Shown here: positions 1-10,077 of the stretch, one piece after another | How the letters are laid out: each line of letters starts with the position of its first letter | Position numbering within the stretch: position 1 is the stretch's first letter | NCBI GenBank assembly: GCA_015956445.1 | Contig: WIUZ02000025.1 | Location: 124,001 to 188,000, forward strand | DNA: 64,000 nt | Source: Thelephora terrestris | Taxonomy: Eukaryota > Basidiomycota > Agaricomycetes > Thelephorales > Thelephoraceae | Direction: 5' to 3' | Position numbers and translations under genes: made by a program | The notes under the pieces: generated by a model | Told to the model about the DNA's origin: nothing | The model's database searches: none | What the model saw: the letters and a program-made list of their open reading frames with translations, nothing else

Positions 1-804
1 CCTAACCTAACCTGCAGTGGTCTATCCAACCTGACTATAGCTTTGCTTAAGCTGACCCATGACAAACAAGTCCTAACTTAAACTTGACCTTGCCTAGCAC
101 ACCAACATGTAACATGGGTTACAGGAATGCAGTGCAAAGTGCATACCCCTTGGGGGACCTCCACCTGTATTTAGCCATAAGCTGGCTATCACTTGAACAC
201 ACCTACTAAGCTGGACCTACCAGTTGGTAGACCTGCAAGCCAACAGGTCCATGGACTATATTCCATAAGCTGTGCCTGCCACCCAACCATATTCACCTCT
301 CTTGTACCAGATATTAACTTGATGACAAATAAAGCCAATCCACCTGGCTGAACCTATGACCCATTGGACTCATTAATTCATAAGTCTATAGGTCTGTGGG
401 CCTGTAATGTGGAGGAACACACCCAGCTGGATTCTGGGTCTGTTCAGGTAGGTAAATTTGAGTTGTTGCTGAGTTTTGGCCTGGGCAAGAGATGTTTTGT
501 GAATGTGGTTGGTGGTAATTGAGTGGCAGGATCTTTTATGGAATACCAGTCCAAGGACCTTTTGGCTTGCAGGTCCACCAACTGGTAGGTCCAGGTTAGT
601 AGGTGTGTTCAAGTGATAGCCAGCTTATGGCTAAATACAAGTGGAGGTCCCCCAAGGGGTATGCACTTTGCACTGCATTCCTGTAACCCATGTTACATGT
701 TGGTGTGCTAGGCAAGGTCAAGTTTAAGTTAGGACTTGTTTGTCATGGGTCAGCTTAAGCAAAGCTATAGTCAGGTTGGATAGACCACTGCAGGTTAGGT
801 TAGG
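1..804. repeat. Foldback (inverted-repeat) element F1 with telomere-like ends
   Basis: The first ~270 bases are the reverse complement of ~535-804, with the symmetry centre near 402. The arms begin and end in CCTAACCTAA / TTAGGTTAGG, so the outer tips look like degenerate telomere repeat. The central ~270 bases are not paired. The left tip is the first base of the window, so the element may extend further left. No coding frame is credible. The arm sequence resembles the core of the large palindrome at 1663-5738 (same order of motifs around 3400-3560), so both belong to one foldback family. Confidence 0.85.
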
Positions 805-1009
805 GTGAAATGGGTTAGATTGGCTGTTTCAGGTTAGGTTAGGTTAGGTTAGGTTAGGTTAGGTTAGATTGGATGATGTTAGCTTAACCACTTTGGGTTA
901 GTCAGGACTACAAACAGAAAACTAATGCAAGAGGTGAATGGATTCCTGATCTGGCAGTGCCTTGAGGTTAGGTTAGGATGTTGCTATTTTCCAGAATCAA
1001 TCAGATATT
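805..1009. repeat. Short telomere-like tract and spacer
   Basis: Around 830-868 there is a run of about six TTAGGT units, with single units again near 962-976. The rest is unremarkable spacer with no gene. The units are the TTAGGT variant rather than canonical TTAGGG. Confidence 0.7.
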
Positions 1010-1289
1010 TCCTTTTTAGGTAATCCATCAACTATTTCTCTTTTAGGCAGTCAAGCAAATTTTTCTTTTTAGGTAATCCATCAAATATTTCCTTTTTAGG
1101 TAATTCATCAAATCTTTCCTTTTTAGGTAATGCATCAAATATTTTCTTTTTAGGTAATCCATCAAATATTTCCTTTTTAGGTAATCCATCAAATATTTCC
1201 TTTTTAGGTAATTCATCAAATATTTCTTTTTTAGGTAATCCATCATATAGTTCCTTATTAGGTTATCCATTAAATTTTTTTTTCAAGGT
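1010..1289. repeat. 27-bp tandem array
   Basis: About ten imperfect copies of a 27-bp unit built around TTTTTAGGTAATCCATCAAA. Because 27 is a multiple of three, the minus strand stays open and reads as a 9-residue repeat, but this is a by-product of the array and not a gene. Confidence 0.9.
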
Positions 1290-1662
1290 AATTCACCGTA
1301 CGGCACTGTACAATACATGGGCCATGGGCAAGGCATTCCACTGTACGGCGCCGTACGCTCCATGGGTCATGGATAGGGCATACCACCATACAGCACCGTA
1401 CAACCCATGGGTCATGGGCAAGGCATTCCACTGTACAGCGCCGTACGGTCCATGGGTCATGGGCAGGGCATACCACCGTACGGCGCTGTACGCTCCATGG
1501 GTCATGGGTAGGGCAAACCCCCGTACGGCACCGTACGACCCATGGGTCATGGGTAGGGCAAACCCCCGTACGGCGCCGTACGCTCCATGGGTCATGGGTA
1601 GGGCAAACCCCCATACGGCGCCGTACGCTCCATGGGTCATGGGTAGGGCAAACCCCCATACG
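1290..1662. repeat. 45-bp minisatellite M1, left block
   Basis: About eight copies of a 45-bp unit. It consists of a self-complementary block (CGTACGGCGCCGTACG), then CCATGGGTCATGGG, then a short variable A/C-rich link. Three perfect hexamer palindromes (CGTACG, GGCGCC, CCATGG) sit in each unit. Open frames on both strands through this block (up to 151 codons) are a consequence of the 45-bp period. The same array continues at 5739-6073 and 8395-8474, so it was split by the palindrome at 1663-5738 and by unit A1. Confidence 0.9.
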
Positions 1663-2819
1663 GCAGTAGTCCTTATTAAAAACATTAATGTTTTAGGAGT
1701 TTTTGTCGCAAATTTGAATGATTTTTCTCATGAGTTTTTGAATGGCCTGAGGGGGGATATTTTACTCATAAAGTTTTAATGGAAATTATGGGGGGGACTG
1801 GGACCCAGCTTACTGGGCACTGGTGCTCCCAATTAGGCAGGTGCCGACAGTGTGGGTGGCCCGGGAGAGTGGATTGCTTATATAATAAAAATTAAAAAAT
1901 TCAGGGAAATTCTGGAAAATTCTGGAAAAATTCCAAAAATTATTAGAAAATTCCCACGAGTGTCAGGGAGGGCAGAAAATGAAAAATGGACTGTGGGAAT
2001 TTCCGATCAAAATTTCCCAAAAAGGAAAATTTTGATGGCTTACATAAGCAATTCAAAAATGATTTTGATATTGAATTTCCTTTTTGGGAAATTTTGATGG
2101 CTGACATAAGCAGGTCATGTGACTGAAAAAAGTGGGTGTTGCTTATGTAATCAGGTCATGTGACTGACCAAAAAAGGAAAGTTTTGATGGCTTACATAAG
2201 TGTCTCAAAAATGCTTTTGGAGGGGTCTTTCCTAAAAGGGAAATTCCTTTTTAGGAAATATTTGATGGATTACCAAAAAAGGAAATTTTGATGGCTTACA
2301 TAAGCAGCTCAAAAACGCTTTTTGCAAAAATTACCAAAAAAGGAAATTTCCTTTTTAGGAAAGAGTTTTCAAAAAAGGAAATTTTGATGGCTTACATAAG
2401 CAATTCAAAAATTATTTTGGCAAAAATTACCAAAAAAGGAAATTATATGTTAGAAAATTCGGAAAAATGCCAGAAAAATCCTAAAAAATACTGAAAAAAT
2501 TCCCACACATCTAGAAAGTGCCCAAAATGGTAAATTATTCCCAGAAATATTCAAAAAATTGTTTTTCTGGCTGGAAAAATCAGGAAAAGATTCCAAAAAA
2601 ATTCCAAAAATTCCAGAGTATAGATAAATATTTTATAAAAATTATTTCAATTTTTTTGGTCCATTGAATAGCCCATAATTTCAATATTAATATATTTTTT
2701 GCCCAAAAAATTCAAAAAAATCCCAAAAAAATTGATAAAAATAGGAAAATACAAATTTATCTGTAATATTCATTATATCATGAAGTACAGACCAGTTTGT
2801 GGTCATAAACTAGCCCTAA

Positions 2820-3150
2820 ACCTAGTCCTGGACCTAACCTAACCTAACCTAGCCTAACCCTAACCCTAACTCTAACCCTAACCTAGACCTAAACCTACAC
2901 CTAACCTAAACCTAAACCTAACCTAACCTAACCTAACCTAAAACTAACCTAACCTAACCTAACCTAAACCTAACCTAACCTAACCTAACCTAAACCTAAC
3001 CTAACCTAACCTAACCTAACCTAACCTAACCTAACCCCAAACCTAACCTGCCCTAAACCCAGCCTGCCCCAAACCTATCCTAGTACCAAACCTAAACCTA
3101 AACCTAAACCTAAACCTAAACCTAAACCTAACCTGCCCTAAACCTAACTC
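2820..3150 (+). repeat. Interstitial telomere-like tract, left palindrome arm
   Basis: About 330 bases of CCTAAC and CCTAAAC units. Near 2855-2885 several consecutive CCCTAA units match the canonical fungal telomere repeat. The mirror copy is at 4251-4581. Because the two tracts face each other inside a palindrome they cannot be a chromosome end in place. Confidence 0.88.
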
Positions 3151-3171
3151 TGACCTGGCCTAGTTCAGCCT

Positions 3172-3202
<31 letters not shown>

Positions 3203-4199
3203 TCTTATTCTGTCTTACCTACCCTAGACCCAACCTAACCTGACATAGTCAACTTAACCTGGTCCACCACAGATCATCCAACCTAACCTAAAGTGGTCTG
3301 CCTGACCTAGACTGATGCAACTTGAGTTTATCTCTTCTAATCAGCTGTTATCTTATCTGGCCTTAATCTAAATACCGTAGCTAACCAACATCTAACCCAA
3401 CCTCACCTGGCTCACCAGCAAGTAGCTGGGCTACAGGAACACACCGTGAGCTGCACCATCCCATATCCTGTATCCAACTGTCACTCAAACACAAGAACTG
3501 TGGTGGACCTACAAGTTAGTGGACCCATAAGCCCACAGACCCACAAGTATAGGCTGTTCACTCAGTGGAAACATCTGTTATCCATCCTCACCCACGCACC
3601 ACCCTCGCTCTGTGTTCTGTGCCAGACTGCAACTTCACCACAGCTCAAGTTCAACTACCTGGCTAAACCCATGTACAATCAGGTCTACAAATCCATGGAT
3701 CCATAACCAGTAGTCTATCACCCTGACTTGCAGGTTCAGCCAGGTGGCTGAACATGAGCTGTGGTGAAGTTGCAGTCTGGCACAGAACACAGAGCGAGGG
3801 TGGTGCGTGGGTGAGGATGGATAACAGATGTTTCCACTGAGTGAACAGCCTATACTTGTGGGTCTGTGGGCTTATGGGTCCACTAACTTGTAGGTCCACC
3901 ACAGTTCTTGTGTTTGAGTGACAGTTGGATACAGGATATGGGATGGTGCAGCTCACGGTGTGTTCCTGTAGCCCAGCTACTTGCTGGTGAGCCAGGTGAG
4001 GTTGGGTTAGATGTTGGTTAGCTACGGTATTTAGATTAAGGCCAGATAAGATAACAGCTGATTAGAAGAGATAAACTCAAGTTGCATCAGTCTAGGTCAG
4101 GCAGACCACTTTAGGTTAGGTTGGATGATCTGTGGTGGACCAGGTTAAGTTGACTATGTCAGGTTAGGTTGGGTCTAGGGTAGGTAAGACAGAATAAGA

Positions 4200-4230
<31 letters not shown>

Positions 4231-4250
4231 AGATAAGGCTGAACTAGGCC

Positions 4251-4581
4251 AGGTCAGAGTTAGGTTTAGGGCAGGTTTAGGTTTAGGTTTAGGTTTAGGT
4301 TTAGGTTTGGTACTAGGATAGGTTTGGGGCAGGCTGGGTTTAGGGCAGGTTAGGTTTGGGGTTAGGTTGGGTTAGGTTAGGTTAGGTTAGGTTAGGTTAG
4401 GTTAGGTTTAGGTTAGGTTAGGTTAGGTTAGGTTTAGGTTAGGTTAGGTTAGGTTAGTTTTAGGTTAGGTTAGGTTAGGTTAGGTTTAGGTTTAGGTTAG
4501 GTGTAGGTTTAGGTCTAGGTTAGGGTTAGAGTTAGGGTTAGGGTTAGGCTAGGTTAGGTTAGGTTAGGTCCAGGACTAGGT
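4251..4581 (-). repeat. Interstitial telomere-like tract, right palindrome arm
   Basis: Reverse-complement copy of the tract at 2820-3150, written as TTAGGT, TTTAGG and TTAGGG units on the plus strand. It adjoins a short AGATA/GATAA microsatellite near 4198-4231. Confidence 0.88.
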
Positions 4582-5738
4582 TTAGGGCTAGTTTATGACC
4601 ACAAACTGGTCTGTACTTCATGATATAATGAATATTACAGATAAATTTGTATTTTCCTATTTTTATCAATTTTTTTGGGATTTTTTTGAATTTTTTGGGC
4701 AAAAAATATATTAATATTGAAATTATGGGCTATTCAATGGACCAAAAAAATTGAAATAATTTTTATAAAATATTTATCTATACTCTGGAATTTTTGGAAT
4801 TTTTTTGGAATCTTTTCCTGATTTTTCCAGCCAGAAAAACAATTTTTTGAATATTTCTGGGAATAATTTACCATTTTGGGCACTTTCTAGATGTGTGGGA
4901 ATTTTTTCAGTATTTTTTAGGATTTTTCTGGCATTTTTCCGAATTTTCTAACATATAATTTCCTTTTTTGGTAATTTTTGCCAAAATAATTTTTGAATTG
5001 CTTATGTAAGCCATCAAAATTTCCTTTTTTGAAAACTCTTTCCTAAAAAGGAAATTTCCTTTTTTGGTAATTTTTGCAAAAAGCGTTTTTGAGCTGCTTA
5101 TGTAAGCCATCAAAATTTCCTTTTTTGGTAATCCATCAAATATTTCCTAAAAAGGAATTTCCCTTTTAGGAAAGACCCCTCCAAAAGCATTTTTGAGACA
5201 CTTATGTAAGCCATCAAAACTTTCCTTTTTTGGTCAGTCACATGACCTGATTACATAAGCAACACCCACTTTTTTCAGTCACATGACCTGCTTATGTCAG
5301 CCATCAAAATTTCCCAAAAAGGAAATTCAATATCAAAATCATTTTTGAATTGCTTATGTAAGCCATCAAAATTTTCCTTTTTGGGAAATTTTGATCGGAA
5401 ATTCCCACAGTCCATTTTTCATTTTCTGCCCTCCCTGACACTCGTGGGAATTTTCTAATAATTTTTGGAATTTTTCCAGAATTTTCCAGAATTTCCCTGA
5501 ATTTTTTAATTTTTATTATATAAGCAATCCACTCTCCCGGGCCACCCACACTGTCGGCACCTGCCTAATTGGGAGCACCAGTGCCCAGTAAGCTGGGTCC
5601 CAGTCCCCCCCATAATTTCCATTAAAACTTTATGAGTAAAATATCCCCCCTCAGGCCATTCAAAAACTCATGAGAAAAATCATTCAAATTTGCGACAAAA
5701 ACTCCTAAAACATTAATGTTTTTAATAAGGACTACTGC

Positions 5739-6073
5739 AGGGCATACTGTTGTATGGCGCCGTACGCTCCATGGGTCATGGGTAGGGCATACCACCGTAC
5801 GGCGCCGTACGCTCCATGGGTCATGGGCAGGGCATAATGTCGTACGGCGCTGTACGACCCATGGGTCATGGGCAGGGTGGATGGCTGTCCAGCACCACCG
5901 TACGGCCCATGGGTCATGGGAAGGGCATACCACCGTACGGCATCGTACAACCCATGGGTCATGGACAGGCCATACTGTCATACAGCACCGTACAACCCAT
6001 GGGTCATGGGACCCACACACCATCGTACGGTCCATGGGTCATGGGGATTTGTACCTGTTGTACGGCGACGTAT
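5739..6073. repeat. 45-bp minisatellite M1, middle block
   Basis: About seven more diverged copies of the CGTACG/CCATGGGTCATGGG unit, continuing the array cut by palindrome P. It ends at the 5-bp target copy cgtat (6069-6073) of unit A1. Confidence 0.85.
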
Positions 6074-6178
6074 TGTCACGAACGCGTGACATATTAACCA
6101 AGATCTCTCAAGTAATCCAAGACATTGGTCTTATTCGCAGTAATAGTAGTACAAAAATAATTAGAAAGAACTACGAAC

Positions 6179-7151
6179 TCAGACAAGAACAAACGGGTCG
6201 GCATCACATGGGCAGTACTGAGGAAGGGGACAACGATGAGCAAAATGATGAGGGTTATGAACACTCTCAGGACAATAAGACCATGCTCGCGTTACCGGAT
6301 CCTGCCAACATTCCCTACACCCCAACACATCATGATATAGACTATCATGCATCTCCCGCTTTACGTCCGACAAGGCTGCACTCACTAAGGCGAATCCATA
6401 GCGGTCCTGGAGACCCGCCACTTCCACTTTCAACTTCATCCGAACCTGACGTGACTTGTCGGAGGGACGACAACGTTGACCAGAACGAGTCATCGGATTC
6501 TTGCGGTTCTTCTTCTTCTGGGATCGCTCCACCATCTGACGAACTGGGGCAGGACTCCAGGGAAGGGATGGAGGGAGATGAATGCCCTGATCCTGGCGGT
6601 GGCGAAGGGATGACTGGGGACTTGCAGGGGGGGTCGGTGCAATAAGCTCCGCGGCATTGATGGCCGAAGTACCGGAAGAGAGATGCCTGGAAAGGTCCCC
6701 AATGTTCCAAAGCAAAGTGAGAGAAATCCTCGTTCAAACTGTTAACGACCACGTACATGGTATCCATCCTCCTCTCCAGCCTAATGATCCTATCCTCTCT
6801 ATCCCGCTCCATAGCATCCAACAGACGAGGAACTCCAGGACGATCCAAATGAGCCCGGATGGGATCATTGTACTCCGCTTCCGACATGCGGCTAAGTAAA
6901 CCTCTTGCTCCAGCATGGGGAGCATCGAAACGATCAAGACGGGGGTCTTCATAACCGGCCTCCTCCCAGAACTGGGGAGGAGCGTTGTGAGCCGTAAGGA
7001 AGTTGATGGACGCCTCGTTGTCCTGAGCAATGGCGGCAGGGGTGTCGTACAAGTGTTGCTCCATGACGTAGGGAGCATCCGTCTCGAAAGACGGAGTAAA
7101 GGGGGTGGCGGCAGCATTGAGCATGGCGGTATTGGCGTCAAAAGCAGACAT
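6179..7151 (-). CDS. Reverse-strand gene inside LTR-type unit A1
   Basis: ATG at 7151. The first part encodes an acidic N-terminal region ending in a short charged helix with coiled-coil character (motif MERDREDRI). The downstream part (to 6179) is proline/serine-rich, then basic, then ends in a Cys/His-rich block with CRECW and HHFAHRCP, suggestive of a zinc-binding fold. The two parts lie in different frames, and an intron is likely in this family. The same layout recurs in A3 (18847 to 17944) and A4 (34668 to 35577). I do not recognise the family and assign no function. It is a component of a retroelement relic, not a host gene. Confidence 0.5.
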
Positions 7152-7599
7152 GGTGAAGGGTGACGGTTTATAGGAGAAGGGTGGTACTGGTGTTTGGTGG
7201 GAGTGGAAAAGAGACGATGAGGGAAAACGATCATTAATCCCCAGGACTTAAATACACCTTGACTCAAAAAGACCGAAAAGGGAGAACAATAACCTATTAT
7301 CCATTTAACGTCCCCATTAGGGTAAACGAACCCTCAGCCCCAATCGAGATCCCATCCATTCGGAGAAATCCCCATCGATCACGAGAAATCCCCATCGCGC
7401 TTCTATTGCTACCACGAAACACGAGAAATCCCTGAATGCTTCCATTGACCCGCGCCACTATTGTTCCCGTATAAGTAATTACTATCGGTCGTCCTAAGTC
7501 CCCTCATCCTGACTCATCCGCCCTACCCTAAACTACGCACAGACCATGTTGACTCTTGTTTGACTCGTTGTAAAATAATGACTCCTGTAGAGGATTGGG

Positions 7600-7606
7600 T
7601 ATATAA
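7600..7606 (+). promoter_or_regulatory. TATA box of unit A1
   Basis: TATATAA lies 145 bases upstream of the sense frame. The same box and flanks occur in A3 (19351-19357) and, on the minus strand, in A4 (34150-34156). It is the likely start of the retroelement transcript and marks the U3/R side. Confidence 0.65.
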
Positions 7607-7750
7607 GGAAGAGCGTTCGCTCCTTCTTTTCCCCATTCTCAATCTCTTCTGTACTCCCCTACCCACAACCTGAATAAAAGTAAGCTGAGGGATCCTCCTC
7701 ACACCTTACCTCTTCTAAACTCATTTTAGCAGGAATCCTCCTGCCAGTGT

Positions 7751-8374
7751 ATGTTCAGCGCCCCTAATCCTTTTCCCTCTACCAGCCCCGTCCAGCGACC
7801 AGTCATCCCCGACGCCAGAAGATCTATCTGGGAGTATAAACTCATCAGAAGTCTTCAAGTAAACCGAACTGCCGGTTTACTTACTCACTTTCCATACTAT
7901 CGACCCTTCGCAGCTCTTGACGCCGGAGTCACCACCCCTCCGTTTCTATTAGGAGCAGATCATCAATTCCTTTGGAATTCAGATCTTACTGAGAGCGTCC
8001 TCGCGACCGTCTACTTCAGTATTAGCCCGGCCTTTTACTTTCCCTCTCCACGCGTTCATCTCACGACTAATATCCATACCCATTCCCCTGCTATTATCGT
8101 TCTCTGGTGGGAAATTCCAGCTGAACTACCTTACTCTGTTATAGAATACCTCGTCAACTTCGAACGTCTTAGCGATCAAGACTTCGAACCGTTTGTGCAG
8201 CAACTTAATCAGTTCTGCCAAGACTACCACTCACCCGTACATCCTTATCAAACCGAGTCACCCCTCTCACTTGATATTCCTCCTCCCCTCGTCTCCACAC
8301 CCGGTACCCCCTTCAAAACCAGACCCGACACCCCTCATCCCGCCGCTAATCCTCTAGCGCCCCACAAACAGTAA
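7751..8374 (+). CDS. 207-codon sense frame of LTR-type family A
   Basis: ATG at 7751, 145 bases after the TATA box, and stop 20 bases before the 3' end of the unit. The predicted protein has an aromatic-rich middle (motifs FPYYRPFAALDAG and HQFLWNSDL) and a proline-rich tail. There is no membrane segment or known catalytic motif. The A4 copy differs at 7 of 207 residues and the A3 copy is very similar, so the frame has stayed open across copies. It could be a gag-like or accessory protein read from the LTR itself. I do not recognise a family. Confidence 0.55.
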   Translation: MFSAPNPFPSTSPVQRPVIPDARRSIWEYKLIRSLQVNRTAGLLTHFPYYRPFAALDAGVTTPPFLLGADHQFLWNSDLTESVLATVYFSISPAFYFPSPRVHLTTNIHTHSPAIIVLWWEIPAELPYSVIEYLVNFERLSDQDFEPFVQQLNQFCQDYHSPVHPYQTESPLSLDIPPPLVSTPGTPFKTRPDTPHPAANPLAPHKQ

Positions 8375-8394
8375 GCAGGCCTACAACCCTGACA

Positions 8395-8474
8395 CGTATG
8401 GCCCATGGGTCATGGGATTTTGTCACGCCATACGGTCCATGGGTCATGGGGAAAAAGTAGCTGAATGGGCTCGT
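8395..8474. repeat. Minisatellite M1 tail with shared 3' boundary
   Basis: About 80 bases with two CCCATGGGTCATGGG cores around a TTGTCACG motif, ending AGCTGAATGGGCTC. A homologous block of the same length and boundary lies at about 21036-21120, at the end of minisatellite M2, so the two arrays share an edge sequence. Confidence 0.7.
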
Positions 8475-8547
8475 ATGCCCTATGCTTAACGACTCAAAGT
8501 CCAATATGTGGAACGTGCTACTAGTCAAGATACCCCAGAAGACCCGA
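8475..8547 (+). mobile_element. Fragment of LTR-type family B (B3)
   Basis: 73 bases matching an internal stretch of unit B1 (about 10190-10262). It is cut on the right by the family C LTR at 8548. A fossil fragment. Confidence 0.8.
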
Positions 8548-10077
8548 TGAACTAGCCACAAAACCTTCGGAGTCCGAGAGGGCAGAGATGGCAGTTAGAA
8601 GGTCAGGTCCTCGGTTTAGAGGTGCGAGCCTCTAGGAAATCTGCGGGAAGCTAACGAAAGGTGAGAGAGAAAGTCGGGAAGAGAACAGGAGAACGGGGCA
8701 GAAGGCAACAGGAAAGCCAGGGCATGAAACTACCAATAGTAAACTAAGGGAAACGTTGGGAAACATCGGGACAAGAGAGTCAGAAATCGGGACACCAGCG
8801 GGACACAGGAGACCAGAGGGACGACGAGAACGAGGGCGAGACGACGAGGGAACCGAAGGGAGGACCGTAGCAACGCTGCTAGGCCTCAGAAGAGAGAGAG
8901 AGAGAGGAAGAGAGAGAGAGGGAACGCTCCTGATTGATTCTGTGGTCTATTGAATACAGGGGCCTTTATATACAATGCTAAGGGCTCTGAGAACGAAGGG
9001 AACCAAAGGGAACGAACCAAAATGATGTCAAGAGACCTTATGACGAGTCTATGACATAGGGAAGGCGGGGGATCGAAGGGAATGATGAAGGAAAGGAATG
9101 TGGTTGAGAAACGAACCAGAGGGAGGTCTGGAGTTGCAAGCAGGGCGATCGATCGAGACGTGATTGGGACGCAGGGAATGGAGATAGGGAGATGAAAACT
9201 AAAGATATAAAATGTACTGAAAAGTCGGGACACAATCGGGACTGATCAGGACGTGATCGGGAGGGAATGTGAAGGAAACAAAGTCCTAGGGGTACTAAAT
9301 GCTAAGGAACACAGGTCGCAGGTTGCAGGTCGAGGGGGCGCAGGTTGCAGGTCGAAAGGGGAAAACATCGGGAAGTCGCAAGGGAGAATAGGGAGAGAGG
9401 GAAGTGTGGTGAAGTGAAGGGACAGTGAATCCTCATTGGGACAGTCGAGAATGCTGAGGGAACTCATCTAGACCTCGCGCAGCGGTTGTCAATAGTTGAG
9501 AGAAGGTCGCGATTCCGGATAGTGTCCGAAATACGGTCACGACATCTCCTTGGGACTTCAGAGAGCAACCGTCCTCGGTTGTCTTGAGGCGCAAGAGGAG
9601 CCTTCTTGGGACTTCTGATAGAAACTCGGGAGGCCGAGAGAAAGGGATAGCAAGAAATAGGGAAAAGTCGGGATAGAGAAAGTGTGGAACAAGAGGAAAT
9701 CTAACTAGAAGGGGTGCTTTGTGGATATAGAAAGTGTAGCGTAACATAGGGATGGGATGTGCTAATTAAAGGGAAGGAGGGGATAGGGAAACATAGGAAT
9801 GGTCGTCGGGAAGGGAAGAAAGGTAGCGGACATCCTCAGGATCATCCCAAGTGAAGTCCTCATCATCGTCCAGATCAGAGACCAGCGGGATATTGGTAGC
9901 TGTGTGCGGGAAGTAGGGAATGAGTCGGAAGCCTGCGACGCAAAGCTGAGACTGTGCTCCATCGAGTTCGGCCACGATATATGATGTCCCCTTTGTCTTG
10001 CACACAACAACCATTGGACCGAGGTAGCGAGGCTTGGTCTTCCTGTTCAAGGACTCCTCAACGCGAGTGTTGCACAC
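8548..10077 (-). mobile_element. Ty3/gypsy-type element C, 3' LTR plus end of internal region
   Basis: 8548-9544 is an LTR of ~1 kb in minus orientation (it starts TGTCGTGACC on the minus strand and ends GCTAGTTCA). It matches the solo LTR at 12622-13655. 9545-10077 is the 3' end of the internal region. On the minus strand, 10077-9766 encodes the C-terminal part of a Ty3/gypsy integrase (motifs KPRYLGPMVV, SYIVAELDGA and FRLIPYF, typical of Agaricomycete gypsy elements). The element is truncated where unit B1 starts, so it is broken and only a small part remains. Low-complexity GA-rich sequence near 8890-8925 lies in the LTR. Confidence 0.85.

Larger units (their letters stand above)
1663..5738. 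repeat. Giant near-perfect palindrome P (~4.08 kb, ~2-kb arms)
   Basis: The left arm (1663 to ~3648) is the reverse complement of the right arm (~3753-5738). Matching positions sum to 7401 from the tips to at least 2494/4907, and to 7402 near the centre, so only about one indel separates the arms. The central loop is ~100 bases. Each arm holds AT-rich sequence with repeated AAAAAGGAAATTT-type motifs, a telomere-like tract, a short (TTATC)n tract and a core related to F1. Small open frames in the arms occur identically twice and show no protein signature. The tips read GCAGTAGTCC. The element interrupts minisatellite M1. No clear target duplication was found. Confidence 0.93.
6074..8394 (+). 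mobile_element. LTR-type unit, family A, copy A1 (solo)
   Basis: The 2,321-bp unit has TG...CA ends: it starts TGTCACGAACGCGTGACA (an 18-base near-palindrome) and ends CAACCCTGACA. It is flanked by the exact 5-bp duplication cgtat (6069-6073 and 8395-8399), inside minisatellite M1. Parts are a reverse-strand gene (about 6179-7151), a divergent control region, a TATA box at 7600-7606, and a sense frame (7751-8374) just before the 3' end. No reverse transcriptase, integrase, primer site or second LTR is present, so it reads as a solo LTR or an LTR-only non-autonomous unit. Orientation is inferred by analogy with family C. The sense frame looks whole. The clean duplication and close match to A4 suggest a fairly young insertion. 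Confidence 0.82.

Noticed and set aside
1010-1289. CRISPR-like regular repeats
   Set aside because: The 27-bp units are contiguous with no unique spacers, and the genome is eukaryotic. The same holds for the M1 and M2 arrays.
1270-1779. Open frames of 129-151 codons on both strands
   Set aside because: They run through the 45-bp minisatellite. The period is a multiple of three, so frames stay open without selection.
2820-4581. A chromosome end (telomere)
   Set aside because: Two tracts face each other inside a palindrome, are interstitial, and consist mostly of the TTAGGT variant.
5716-6645. 309-codon plus-strand frame
   Set aside because: It fuses minisatellite M1 with the antisense side of unit A1 and crosses an insertion boundary, so it is a chance frame.
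8886-9747. Several minus-strand frames of 65-115 codons
   Set aside because: Low-complexity S/F/P/L-rich translations of the family C LTR, with no coding character.
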